A stretch of 64,000 nucleotides of DNA from Inia geoffrensis. Its lineage: Eukaryota > Chordata > Mammalia > Artiodactyla > Iniidae. Below, piece by piece: positions 1 through 11,842 of the stretch. The stretch is from the NCBI GenBank assembly GCA_036417435.1, contig CM070913.1, forward strand, positions 5,622,680-5,686,679, read 5' to 3'. The notes under the pieces were generated by a model. It saw only the letters and a list, made by a program, of their open reading frames with translations. It made no database searches and was not told the origin of the DNA. Within the stretch, counting starts at the first letter, position 1, and the number at the start of each line of letters is the position of its first letter. The position numbers were made by a program, and so were the translations under genes.

Positions 1-1740
1 TCCCACCACCACCACCCCGTTTTCCCCCCTTGTTGTCCGTATGTTTGTTCTCTACATCTGTCTCTCTATTTCTGCCTTGCAAACTCGTTCATCTGTACCA
101 TTTTTACAGATTCCACATATATGCATTAATATACGATACTTGTTTCTCTTTCTGACTTACTTCACCTCTATGACAGTCTCTAGGTCCATCCATGTCTCTG
201 CAAATGACCCCAAATGACCCACTGGTGAAAGTGGGGTGTTAAAGTCCCCTACTATGATTGTGTTACTGTCGATTTCCCCTTTTATGTCTGTTAGTATTTG
301 ACTTATATATTCAGGTGCTCCTATGTTGGGTGCATAAATGTTTACAATTGTTATATCTTCTTCTTGGATTGATCCCTTGATCATTATGTAGTGTCCTTCT
401 TTGTCTCTTGTAATAGTCTTTGTTTTAAAGTCATTTTGTCTGATATGAAAATTGCTACTTCAGCTTTCTTTTGATTTCCATTCGCATGGAATATCTTTTT
501 CCATCCCCTCACTTTCAGTCTGTATGTGTCCCTAGGTCTGAAGTAAGTCTCTTGTAGACAGCATATATATGGATCTTGTTTTTGTATCCATTCAGCCAGT
601 CTATGTCTTTTGGTTGAAGCATTTAATCCATTTACATTTAAGGTAATTATCGATATCGATATGTATGTTCCTATTACCATTTTTTTAATGGTTTGGGGTT
701 TGTTATTGTAGGTCTTTTCCTACTCTTGTGTTTCTTGCCTAGAGAAGGTCCTTTAACATTTGTTGTAAAGCTGGTTTGGTGGTGCTGAACTCTCTCAGCT
801 TTTGCTTGTCTATAAAAGTTTTAATTTCACCATCAAATCTGAATGAGATCCTTGCTGGGTAGAGTCATCTTGGTTGCAGGTTTTTCTCCTTCATCCCTTT
901 CAATATGTCCTGCCACTCCCTTCTGCCTTGCAGGGCTTCTGCTGAAAGATCAGCTGTTGACTTATGGGGGTTCCCTTGTATGTTATTTTTTGTTTTTCTC
1001 TTGCTTTTAATATTTTTCTCTGTATTTAACTTTTGATAGTTTGATTAATATGTGTCTTGGCGTGTTTCTCCTTGGATTTATCCTGTATGGGACTCTCTGT
1101 GCTTCCTGGACTTGATTAACAATTTCCTTTCCCATATTAGGGAAGTTTTCAACTATTATCTCTTCAAATATTTTCTCAGTCCCTTTCTTTTTCTCTTCCT
1201 CTTCTGGGACCCCTATAGTTCAAATGTTGGTGCATTTAATGTTGTCCCAGAGGTCTGTTAGGCTGTCTTCATTTCTTTTCATTCTTTTATCTTTATTCTG
1301 TCCTGCGGCAGTGAAGTCCACCATTATGTCTTCCAGGTCACTTATCCGTTCTTCTGCTTCAGTTATTTGCTATTGATTCCTTCTAGTGTAGTTTTCATTT
1401 CAGTTATTGTACTGTTCATCTCTATTTGTTTGTTCTTTAATTCTTCTAGCTCTCTGTTAAACATTTCTTGCATCTTCTCGATCTTTGCCTCCATTCTTCT
1501 TCCAAGGTCCTGGATCATCTTCACTATCATTATTCTGAATTCTTTTTCTGGAAAGTTGCCTATCTTCACTTCATTTAGCTGTTTTCCTGGGGTTTTATCT
1601 TGTTCCTTCATCTGGTACATGACCCTCTGCCTTTTCATTTTGTCTACCTTTCTGTGAACGTGGTTTTCATTCCAAAGGCTGCAAGACTGTAGTTCTTCTT
1701 GCTTCTGCTGTCTGCCCTCTGGTGGATGAGACTATCTCAT
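1..1740 (-). mobile_element. LINE-1, minus strand, internally deleted and cut by the window edge
   Basis: Bases 1 to about 205 are the end of L1 ORF2 and its downstream region in antisense (the peptide TWMDLE is readable). From about 219 to 680 the sequence jumps to the N-terminal endonuclease part of ORF2 (ITLNVNGLNA, LQETY, IVGDFNTPLSPV), which is interrupted near 384. Bases 700-1640 hold the upstream L1 region, including a coiled-coil ORF1-like frame at 1363-1638. Most of ORF2, including the reverse transcriptase, is missing, so the copy is dead. The 5' boundary near 1740 is approximate; 1741-2240 may be more 5' L1 sequence but I cannot confirm it. Confidence 0.85.
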
Positions 1741-2389
1741 ATCTGAGTACTTTTAATATCTATGTACATACAAGAATGTCAAAATCTTGAAATACAGTTC
1801 TTTTACACTTGTAATATTGAGACTAATGATTCATTTAAGAATGATGTGATGCTGTCAGAGTTTTGCTGGTGCTGAGGATGTGGAAAGCAAGTGGGCTGAT
1901 GTCACCTTGTTCTTAGAGGGGCCAGAATCCTGGAGTGTTCCCTTACGGCCTTGTCCACCTGCAGCTGGCCTCAGACACACCTGTTCCACAAGTAGGGTCT
2001 ATCTTCAGGCTCGTGGTCCTCCCCTCAGAAGTGGGCTACTTCTGCTCTTCTGGGCCAGTCTCAGAAGTAGGTGAGCATGTGCACATGAGTTGTGGGGCTT
2101 TCTCAGTGTTCCTCTTCTTTTCCCCAAGGCAGACAAACTAGCTGGTGTTTCTGATGGGTTGCATTAGGAAGAGGGTTTCCTGCTCCCCTTCCAGCACCTG
2201 ACATAGTAGCCCATGACCTTGATGCTACGTTAATAGGAGTTATATAAGCCAAAATACAAAGAGAAAAAAAGTGAGGGAAGAAAAAATAATAATAAATTCA
2301 AAACCAGTGGGATACCACAAATGATCTAACATATGTGTAATCATTATCTTAGGAGGAAAAGTGGGAATGAACAGGACCAAAAATAATTT

Positions 2390-2710
2390 TTTTTCCCAAA
2401 ATTAAAGAAAAAACACAGATCTAAGAAGCTCAGAATATCCTGAGCAGGGTAAAGAAATAAACAAAAATACTTTCAGTTAAATGCTGAGGAGGGGAAGGGA
2501 AGAAGATAAAGAGAAAGAAGCCAGAAAAAAGAAACATTACACGCTATCCACAGAGGAATGAAGAATTGTAGACTTCTCCTCAGAAGTGATGTGAGCCAGA
2601 AGACAACACAGGATGTATTTAAAATAATGAAAGAGAAAGTAATTATCAGAGAGAATTTTAAACTCAGAGGAAAAATTTTTTAAAGAAAAGGTGAAATAAG
2701 TCACCAAAGA
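2390..2710 (+). mobile_element. Old L1M-type fragment
   Basis: The A-rich stretch contains wording familiar from the 5'/ORF1-proximal part of old mammalian L1s: a gaggaatgaagaattg block, then cagacttctcctcagaag-like sequence and gagccagaagacaac, followed by a tttaaaataatgaaagag motif. It is heavily diverged and no frame is open. The family call is from memory. Confidence 0.5.
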
Positions 2711-3200
2711 GACCAAAGGCTTTTCTCACGGGTTCCCAGGACAGCAGCGCATTGGTGCTGCTGAGAAAAACCAGGAAAGGTATCAGAACTCAATGTATGT
2801 AACATATAATTCAATGTATCCATATAGAACCAAGGTTATGTAACACTTATGGCAAATAATAGAGTCACTTTTTCTCAACAAATTGTTTTTTAGCTGATAT
2901 AAAGTCTGCACTTAATTAGCCTCCTGGTTATTCAAGGGAAGGCCTGAGTGGGGTGCACCCTCGCTGACATTTGTCTGGCTGGTAGATGAGATATTCTTGG
3001 TTATGCCCTCTGAGAAGATCACTGACTGCAAACTCATCCAACCCTAGCAATGGTGTGATGGTGTAAATACAATTGCTCCCACATAAAGGGAGAGTTTGTG
3101 CTTTACAAGTTGACTAGACCTTAATCAGTCCATCAATACTGTTCACATCTGGCCATCAGCTGCCTTTGAAAGCTAACCACTAAGCAGTTAGGAAGTGCAT

Positions 3201-3540
3201 GGGTCTTCCCTGGTGATGCAGTGGTTAAGAATCCACCTGCCAATGCAGGGGACACGGGTTCGAGCCCTGGTCCGGGAAGACCCCGCATGCCGCTGAGCAA
3301 CTAAGCGCATGTGCCACAACCACTGAGCCTGTGCTCTATAGCCTGCGAGCCACAACTACTGAAGCCTGTGTGCCTAGAGCCCATGCTCCGCAACAAAAGA
3401 AGTCACCGCAATGAGAAGCCTGCACACCCCAACGAAGAGTAGCCCCCACTCGCCGCAGCTAGCAACTAGAGAAAGCCCGCACACAGCAATGAAGAGAAGA
3501 CACAGTGCAGCCAAAAAATAAATAAAATTTTTTTAAAAAA
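3201..3540 (+). mobile_element. CHR-type SINE, long form, older copy
   Basis: It begins gggtcttccctggtgatgca, with a tRNA-like pol III B-box region around ggttcgagccc (~3257). The body carries repeated 'ccacaacta/actgagcctg' modules and ends in an A/T-rich tail. It is diverged relative to the short GC-rich copies. Flanking sequence gives only a weak possible duplication. Confidence 0.9.
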
Positions 3541-3885
3541 GGGCAACCACGCAGTCAGTCTGTTTGGAACATTCTTTTGAGAGAAAAAAAAATCTTTCAA
3601 CTATGCATCGTTTGTACTCAAAATATTAAATTAATCTCTGTGGAATATATGTAAACATAACCTGAGTTTCAACCAGTATGTTTTGCAGAATTAAAATTTC
3701 AATAAATGAGTAAGAGTTTGCTCTTTCCACCACTGATTGAATGATGGTATATAAATGCTGTTACCAATTCAACTTCAATAACTTAACTACAGATTAATTC
3801 AATTTTATGTAAATCATGCTGAAATGCATTAATAAGAAATAAATACAAATTTTAAGGAGAACGTTTACCAAGGATTTAGGAAAGG

Positions 3886-4241
3886 TTTTTTTTTTTAATA
3901 TTTTTCTTTTTTCTTTTTTTGGCTGCATTGGGTCTTTTTTGCTGCATGTGGGCTTTCTCTAGTTGCAGCAAGCGGGGGCTACTCTTCGTTGCGGTGCATG
4001 GGCTTCTCATTGCGATGGCTTCTCTTGTTGTGGAGCACAGGCTCTAGGCGTGCGGGCTTCAGTAGTTGTGGCACGCAGGCTCAGTAGGTGTGGCTCACAG
4101 GCTCTAGAGTGCAAGCTCAGTAGTTGTGGTGCATGTGCTTAGTTGCTCCGTGACATGTGGGATCTTCTGGGACCAGGGCTCGAACCTGTGTCCCCTGCAC
4201 TGGCAGGCAGATTCTTAAACACTGCACCACCAGGGAAGACC
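3886..4241 (-). mobile_element. CHR-type SINE, long form, minus strand
   Basis: A T-rich tail at the left is followed by ggctgcattgggtctt and the reverse complement of the SINE body, ending in ccaccagggaagacc. It is the same family as the copy at 3201 in the opposite orientation, about 350 bases away, so the two could form a hairpin if co-transcribed. Confidence 0.9.
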
Positions 4242-5040
4242 TAATTTCTTTCTTTATTAAATATTTTAAAAGTATTTTTCTATAGCAATGTCCTAGGAAT
4301 TTAATATTGCTTACTTATAGTTTAGACAGAATCTGATGTCCACTATTATGGCATTTCTAAATATAATAAAATCATAGGACTCGAAAGAATGCCAAACTAG
4401 TCAATTTAAATGTCTCTTAGGAGGCATTGCTCAGAGAAGAGAATGTCCATTTACTTTAGAAAATGAGACTCCTTTAATTCAATCACAGTAATTACGAACT
4501 ATAGGAAACACATGGGTTCGGTCCATGATATAAAATACCACCACACAGCCATCAAGTGGAAGAGAGAATTGTGCAAACTGGGATGTGTGAGGAGAGAGTC
4601 ATCGTGGATGGGAATAACCTTAAGTAGAAACGAAGTAAAGGGTAGCCATGGAGACATGTCAGGGATTCTGGGATGGGCCAACAACTTCCGTATCTGTTCT
4701 ACCCTCCTGCCCCAGTGTCCTATAGTCCACCATTAGATAGTCATTTCTTTTTATTCAAAGCATTACTTTTTCCTAGACCTATTTAAAATGCAGAACACAT
4801 TAAACATTCTGACATGAACACGCTGGGTGAATTATTGGATCACTTTCTTCCATGAATGAAAGGGGACCATCTAAGGAATTCCTTGGAATTAGCAGTCTTG
4901 AAAGGAACTGAAAGTTGGTATAAAATATGCACATGCCAGGTGCTTGGGAGTGAGGTGCCCACCAGGCTCTTGAGACTCAAAGAATAAAATATGGTCCTTG
5001 TCATCAGAGGCTTACAGTCTAACTAGAAACACCAGACATG

Positions 5041-5250
5041 GGCTTCCCTGGTGGCGCAGTGGTTGAGAGTCCGCCTGCCGATGCAGGGGACGCGGGTTTG
5101 TGCCCCGGTCCGGGAGGATCCCACATGCTGCAGAGCGGCTGGGCCCGTGAGCCATGGCCGCGGAGCCTGCGCGTCCGGAGCCTGTGCTCCGCAACGGGAG
5201 AGGCCTGCGTACCGCAAAAAAAAAAAAAAAAAAAAAAAAAAACCCAAAAA
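5041..5250 (+). mobile_element. CHR-type SINE, short GC-rich cetacean form, with TSD
   Basis: The body starts ggcttccctggtggcgcag and ends in gcgtaccgc plus a poly-A tail (about 5215-5242). The duplication accagacatg flanks it at 5031-5040 and 5251-5260. The near-consensus sequence and intact TSD mark it as relatively young. Confidence 0.95.
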
Positions 5251-7150
5251 ACCAGACATGCACATAAAAGATAACTAAAACCAAAAACTTACTATGTTCT
5301 GTGTCCAGGATTGGCACAAACAAGACACTCCATAGAGAAGGGAAGAATAAAATAATGATGAGAAAATTTGCAAGGAACATTGGGTGAGTAAGAAGAGCTC
5401 AAAAGGGAGCATTTTGTCTCTCACTGAGTCATGGCAAGGTCAGATCCTTAGAGTCTGAGAGCACGTTTAACAGATTTATTGCAATTTATGCCTACCCTCA
5501 AAGGCACAACTCTACCTGGGGTTACCTATGTGTTTGAACACCTCCGGACAGAAAACTTACTCCTTGAACAGTTTATTCCAATTACGCTGTTAGAAAGGTC
5601 TTCCTACCTTCACCTTTAATCCTTACCTTTACTTCCTCCCTTTACATTTCACCCAGAGATGTCAGTTACCCTTGGGAGCTACTAACATTTTGACAACCCT
5701 TCTCCCATTGGATACCCTTCACGTAGGTAAAGAAACATGCAATGTCCTTTAGAATCTTTCTAGGCTAAACTTACTGAATATCTTCCACCATTTTTTCCTT
5801 GGAATGGTCCTGAGATTCATCATCATCCCCAAGATGATCCCATAACATGGTATAAAAAAGTGTGACCTGGTCTTTTTCTGTTTAGAGAATATGACTCGTG
5901 CAGGGCAGGGTTTGGAGAGAATTTGCAAAGGTTAGTAAGAACCAGAATGGACAGGGTCTTGAATGTGTGGCTGAGGAGCTTGTACTTGATCCATAGGTAG
6001 AGGGAGGCACTAAATCTTACCTACTGGAGGACTTACAGTTGGAAAGTGACTTTTCAAAATGTATGCAGAGGTCAGCCTAGATATCTGACTTTTTGAGTTT
6101 TGGATAAGATTGGCTCCAATGCTATTCTGCCTTTGAAAAGTAATCTCCTTTTATCAACAAGCAGCACAGGTGGCTAGCATCCTTCGTCATCTCCAAGCTG
6201 AGTTAATGCACGCACGTCCCTGCTGAACACAACCTTCCCAGTCCTGCACCACTTCACTTCAGCTGTGACTAAGGATCCCTTTCCACGCCTTCCCTACAAA
6301 CCTTCTACCACGCGAAGCATTTGTAGGCATGGCCGACCTCGCTGAATTTTTGTGACAAACAAGGCTCCTCCATCACGGTGTGGCCCTGTCCTCTCAGCCT
6401 CTCCCAAACTCTGTTTCCCACAGTCAGCTCCCTCCCTTTAGGTTTTCTCAATAAACTAATCACCCTCAATTTATGTTACAAGGACGTCAGGTTCACCTCC
6501 TACAGGGCTCTGACTGAATAATACAGATGAGCTTATGACAAGCAAGGAGATGTGACATGTAAAATGTGTAACATTCTAAGAAATCAAAAGATACGGAAAC
6601 TTCAACACGCGGAAATCCCACGTGCCTGTTTAAAATTGTCACTCTAAAAAGAATGTCTTTATGTCTTCACCCCAGTCTCTAAGCGCTGGCCTGTTGGATT
6701 GAAACACGAAGCAGAAGAGCTCCTATTCCACAGTGTGCTGGGCTTTTATCTATCTTTGAATGAAGCGGGGAGGAGCTTCAGGGCGGTGAAAGCAGCCTAA
6801 CGAAAGACCGGCCAACAACGCAGAAGGTCGCCAAGGGCCCGTTAGGAAAGCGGTAAGTGGGGCTCCATCGGCCGTTTACAGCCACGAAATAAGGAGAAAC
6901 TGTGAGAAAGTGAAACAAAGGGGTGTCTGGAAAAGGCTGAGAGGGTATTAAAGTCGACAGCGTCACGCTCTGGAATCCTTTCGCCCAAGCTTGATAAGCC
7001 TCACGGTATATAGACCCCTCCACCACACACAGTGACAGGTGGTGGAGAGCTTCTAGAGGCGTAAACTGGAATCTTTGCAAACCTCAGAGAAAAGGTAGAC
7101 ATTGTAAGGATTCTAGGCGGAGGTGCTTTTATACAAAAAGAAATACCGGC

Positions 7151-7366
7151 GGGGCTTCCGTGGTGGCGCAGTGGTTGGGAGTCCGTCTGCCGATACAGGG
7201 GACACGGGTTCGTGCCCCGGTCCGGGAAGATCCCACGTGCCGCGGAGCGGCTGGGCCCGTGAGCCACGGCCGCTGAGCCTGCGCGTCCGGAGCCTGTGCT
7301 CCGCCAGGGGAGAGGCCACAGCAGTGAGAGGCCCGCGTACCGCAAAAAAAAAAAAAGAAAAAAAAA
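7151..7366 (+). mobile_element. CHR-type SINE, short form
   Basis: A near-full short SINE: ggggcttccgtggtggcgca to gcccgcgtaccgc plus a poly-A tail broken by one G. Flanks aaaaagaaatac and aaaaagacatac resemble a diverged target-site duplication. Confidence 0.93.
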
Positions 7367-8201
7367 GACATACAGTAGAAGAAACGTTCTCTATATTCAA
7401 TATTCAGAATAGGTGTATCTGGCTTCACAGTGAATCTAATTATAATAAACTGAGTCAGTGTGATTATTGAGGCTCTAAGAGTTGACCTTTGGACTCAGGG
7501 CCTGGAAGTACATAGTTTATTATTCCATAAGCAATGACCTGCCCTTGATTAGATAGAGACATAACTGGCCGGCTGTAAAATTGTCCCAAATTATGTGTCC
7601 TAATGTAATTTATATTGAAGGTCAATTTCTTATCATGATGTTACATTTATTTACAATGAAGTCAGTTTTCAGGGGTTTCATCAATTTAATCTACAAACAC
7701 CATGCAGAACAAAATGGATATTTTTGCCTTGTTTAAAAAAGAAAAATAAAAACAAACAAAAAAAAAAACACCCAGCTGTCTGGATTTCTTGGAATGATTT
7801 TAAAACCCTCGAAAGAAAATAATGGAAATCCTCAATGGAACTATAACAGGTAGGATTTGTAACTGGTTAGTTCTACTGATGAGGTTAAAAAATGCCATGA
7901 AAATCAGAGACCAGTCCACAAAGTGAACAGGTAGTTTTGTTTGCAGGTTGGACCCAGAGCAAAGCCACAGCCCTCGTCAGCCAGGTGGATGGCTCCATCG
8001 CTGCTGTGGAAAATGAACTTGAAACACCTGCTCCACAAAGAGCATTTCATAGCAGAGGGATACAGGTAAACAGACGGAAAGGACGTGCCTCCTAAGTTCT
8101 TACTGAAAGGACAGAACAGAAGCAAATCAAATCAGGTCCATCTTTCATCTCTTTCTTTGTTTCCTCTTCTCTACCTTTCTCTCCCCCCCTCCCCCTAATC
8201 C

Positions 8202-8665
8202 TGTTACCGAGTCCAAGCTTGCTCTGCTCGCCACACGACAGGCCATAGAATCGGAGATGAAGTGTTGAGGCCAGCAGACCTAGAAGATGGCAGACTAGCG
8301 TCTCTGAAAAACCATCTCCTCGGGGTTTGGATGCCGGTTTCTTTTATAGCACAGAGACAGGGAGGAGATGAGGAAGTAAAGTAAAAAGGCCACAAGATTT
8401 GCAAATGTACCCTGGAATGGCCAGCCTCGGGGAGGGGATGTGTTAATTTCTTCTTCTTTGCAGCCATCTGCAGGTGGACAGGGTCCGGATGCTTCCCTGA
8501 ACAAAGGCACTTTGGTTTAACATTCAGGTAGAGGGGCAGGTTTCCCCAAGGCAGGCCATTGTGTATAGACAGTATCCTTTTAGTGAACAAAAGCAGCGGA
8601 AAGCAAAGGTTAAAGTGAAACAAACGGATCCAACATGGAGTCAGGTTTGGCTCTTGTCTGTTACA
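8202..8665 (-). mobile_element. Solo ERV1-type LTR, minus strand, with 4-bp duplication
   Basis: On the minus strand the element starts TGTAACAG and ends GGTAACA, giving the inverted terminal repeat expected of a retroviral LTR. A TATA-like GCTATAAAAG (complement of about 8350) sits two thirds of the way along. The 4-bp duplication atcc flanks it at 8198-8201 and 8666-8669, the length usual for gammaretrovirus-like ERVs. No internal viral gene or second LTR adjoins it, so it is most likely a solo LTR left by recombination. Family name not assigned. Confidence 0.7.
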
Positions 8666-8669
8666 ATCC

Positions 8670-9831
8670 CATTAATACTAATTCACTAGGCATCATAATA
8701 AGTTGGGATGATTTCCATAGATGTGACAGACTTAAAGTCACACAAAATTGAACAGTATCTTCCCCGACTGAGACCTACGAGTCAACAGGGAAGATTCATA
8801 AAACTCAATTTAGATTTTCTCCTTGGTTTTACCATCTTAATGTCAAGAAAGTTGAAAAGCCCAGGTTCATATTGCAAGAGGCAATGCTGTCAAAGATTAT
8901 TTGGTGGCATCACCTAAAATAATACAAAGACGTGATCTTCCTCTTGAAACCTTAGGATCCAGGAAACAGTGGTGCAATCAGTCAACATTTTTTTTTCAAA
9001 GGATTCTCTGAATCCATAAAACACCTGTTACACAAAAGTGTCAAAATACTCCCAAATCACTATTCCCAGAACCCAAAAAGGGGATTGGAATCTTCTTTAT
9101 AATTTGGACTAGGTTATTCCAGGAAACAAGTTCATTTCTGTTGGAACATCAGGTTCTAAATGTTTATTATATTGGCTTCTTGGTAAATCCCAGCCGATGT
9201 CCTCTGCTCTGCCCAACAACAGTCCACGAGTGGGAACTCAAAGAACATGAAAGTTCTTCACTGTCACCCACGGAAAATGTAGAAAAGCTATAAAATCATA
9301 GAATGTTAGAGCCTTAAAAACGTTACTGACCTGCAGACCAACTGCCTAATTTTTCCAAAGAATCTGCTAAATCCTAGAACAGAGAAGTAGTTAGTCAAAT
9401 GCACCCAGCAGGTTAAAAACTAAATTTGGGCAAGAACTTAAGGGGCCAAGACTCTGATTTCTTATTTTCCATCCTGATGTTTCTGGCTTAATAAAGAGCA
9501 TCTCACCACTAATTTCAAGGTTTTTAGATTCAAATTACCTTTATTCTTCCTTCCTAAATTTAACAGAAATAGTCATGGTAAGAGTTCACAGATAGGACAG
9601 AAAGTCTCTCTTCAAGTATTTCTTCTAGGCTACTTCTGTAACATTAAAAGCGTGGGTAATCACAACAGAGAAGCATTTGGTAATTGAACTTTTCTTGCAC
9701 AAACATGATAGAAATTTGAATCCTTTTGCCTTCGCTTCATCAAGAGTATTTTCTCAGTTTTTGAAAAGACAAGAGAAAGAAATGCATAATATGCACCATA
9801 ATTATGGTCAGAAATGGAAGGTTCACCCTTG
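8670..9831. other. Intergenic, nothing recognised between the two LTR blocks
   Basis: Unremarkable AT-rich sequence. No retroviral internal region links the two LTR-like blocks, so they appear to be separate insertions. Confidence 0.6.
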
Positions 9832-10590
9832 TTGTGGATAGCGAAGGTGAATCCTGCCTCTGTCCCCCGACACTGAACTAAATCTCGGAGACAGAGTTTT
9901 GGGTGAAGTAGAAAAGAATAGCTTTATTGCTTTGCCAGGCAAAGGGGACCACAGCGGGCTCATGCCCTCAAAACTGTGTGTCCCGAGACTGGAGGGGGTC
10001 GTGAGGAGTTTTATAGCCATGGTTCAAAGAGGGCGTGGTCAGCTCGTGGACATTCTCCTGACTGGCTGGTTGGTGAGGCAATTGGGAGTTGGCATCATCA
10101 ACCTTCTGTTTCCACCAGTCTCGGGTCTGGGTGCTTGTGGGCAGCAAACAGTTAACTTCTCCCACCCCCTCCAGCTGCAAAACAGCTCGAAGATATTGTT
10201 CTGTGTATCCCTTGAGGGGGGACCAGGACCCTCCGCAAGGCTGCTCTATTGTTTCTCTTGACTGTTCCTCCCTGCTCTCTACATCCCCTCCCTTCCCTAA
10301 TTAGCAACTCTTTGAACCTGCCCATTGGAACTCAGGGAAGGTCTTGAAGGCTGAATGAAGCCATTTCCTGTAATCAAAGAAATGGGGGACACAGAAAGAC
10401 TTTTGTGCCCAGGAGCCCCATGGGACCCTGCTCAGTTTCAATAGCAAGGGGTGTGGCTGCCTCACTCACTGTCAATGTCCCTCTACAGAGTGGACACCAG
10501 CTGACCACATCTGTGATCTGTGCTACAGTATCCTCTCCAACTGACTTGATTGTCAAAACGGAGTCGATCAGATGTTCTCTCCCAGTAAAC
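9832..10590 (-). mobile_element. Probable second ERV LTR, minus strand
   Basis: Read on the minus strand there is a TATA-like GGCTATAAAACTCC (complement of about 10008-10021), followed about 80 bases later by a polyadenylation hexamer (AATAAA, complement of about 9921-9926) and a pyrimidine-rich U5-like end. That order (U3, TATA, poly-A signal, U5) is LTR architecture. I could not fix the TG..CA ends or a target duplication, so the limits are approximate. No viral coding sequence is recognisable inside or beside it. Confidence 0.55.
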
Positions 10591-10649
10591 TAAAATTTAG
10601 AATAAAAGGACTCAGAGATCATTGGGGGTGCACTGCATTTGTGGCAGCA

Positions 10650-10890
10650 TCTTAGATATCAATTATAAATGGATTAAGGAATTCAATGTGAAAGAAGCAA
10701 AACAAACTATAAAAGCACGGGGGAAAATAGCACAGAAAAGACTGACCGATTCAACCATATAAAAATGTAAAACTTCTCTACTACAGGAGATGGCACTAAA
10801 AAATTACAACATGGGGAATAGAATGGATGGAAATAGATACTATACACATATCAGATAACAGATCAATATAAAACACAACCTAAAAACCCC
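10650..10890 (+). mobile_element. Old L1 ORF2-derived fragment
   Basis: A-rich sequence with aaaatgtaaaacttctct and further pieces that resemble the C-terminal half of ORF2 in old L1s. It is strongly decayed, with no open frame. Confidence 0.4.
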
Positions 10891-11646
10891 TACTAAAACA
10901 CATATTGAAAATGGCCAAAAGGTATGACTTGTCCATTTCCACACGTGAATTACAAATGGAGGAATAGATGGTGTGAACAAGTAGGGCTGTTGAAGTCTCT
11001 GGAGGGGGCAGCTCGGACCAGGCTGACAACAAGGCAGGTGGAATCCTGAGGAATGTTCAGGAAATACTGTAGAAGGTAACCAACAGTAGTTGAGGGTTAA
11101 ATATCTCAGGGTGGAGGGAGGAAGAGGTCTTATCAAGGGTAATGCCAGTTCAGCATGAGCAACTGGGTAGATGATGGCACATTTACTGAGAACACGGGCA
11201 GGGAAGCAATATGGTCTTGGCATATTGCTGTAGTTTATTTTTAAATACTTAGCAGAGATGGCTTGGTAAATATGTATGTGAGTCTTAGTTTTAATCTGCA
11301 TACCCTAGAAGTGTTAGTAAATATTTGAGCTATTCTAATCCAGAATACACACTCCAAAACCACACTGGAGAGCCTGCAAACACTCTGTTTGACCAGGGTT
11401 TGTGAATTAGCACAATAAATGTTAGAAGTAAGTTTTCACGGGTGAAGCTGAGGAGTGTTCAAGATTTGGGAATGGGACAGACACACTGCGTGATCACTTC
11501 CGCCCATGCACAGATAGGACGGAGCGCTCTGGCAGGAGGCTGCACATGCAGAATAGCTCCCTGGGCTCACGGTTCCTTGTCGTCCGGCATTTGTCACTCA
11601 CAGGAAATTCATTCCTCTGGCCCAGATTAGAAGTCACTAAATCCTG

Positions 11647-11842
11647 GGGCTTCCCTGGCGGTCCAGTGGTTTAGACTTAGCCCTCCAGTGCAGGGGGTGT
11701 GGGTTCCATCTCTGGTCGGGGAGCTAAGATCCCACATGCCTTGGGGCCAAAAAACCAAAACATAAAAAAAAAACAGAAGCAATATTGTAACAGATTCAAT
11801 AAAGACTTTCAAACTGGTCCACATCAAAAAAAATCTTTAAAA
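11647..11842 (+). mobile_element. tRNA-derived SINE (CHR/Bov-tA-like) with 18-bp TSD
   Basis: The body starts gggcttccctggcggtccag and continues to ttggggccaaaaaaccaaaa with an A-rich tail to 11842. An exact 18-base duplication, agaagtcactaaatcctg, flanks it at 11629-11646 and 11843-11860, which fixes both ends. The body differs from the GC-rich short SINEs after the first ~100 bases and so belongs to another subfamily. Confidence 0.93.

Larger units (their letters stand above)
4242..8197. other. Intergenic, mostly unique apart from the SINEs at 5041 and 7151
   Basis: No exon-like open frame with family resemblance is visible on either strand. 6290-6530 has an LTR-like ending (ctcaataaactaatcacc ... 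gaataataca) that I could not classify. 7735-7772 is A-rich. Confidence 0.6.

Noticed and set aside
3257..3290. tRNA gene suggested by B-box-like ggttcgagccc
   Set aside because: It is the tRNA-related head of a SINE, without a complete cloverleaf; the same applies to all other SINE copies.
5012..5380. Open frames across SINEs (also 7001-7470, 29988-30320, 45162-45510, 56019-56393, 63243-63680)
   Set aside because: The recurring peptides (for example GSGRAGSAAMAHGPSRSAA) are translations of the same SINE body, not genes.
6290..6530. Possible LTR or MaLR fragment
   Set aside because: A few LTR-like words near the end but no definable termini or duplication; too weak to list.
8202..10590. Single provirus bounded by the two LTR-like blocks
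   Set aside because: The blocks differ in sequence and no gag, pol or env remnants are recognisable in the 1.2 kb between them.
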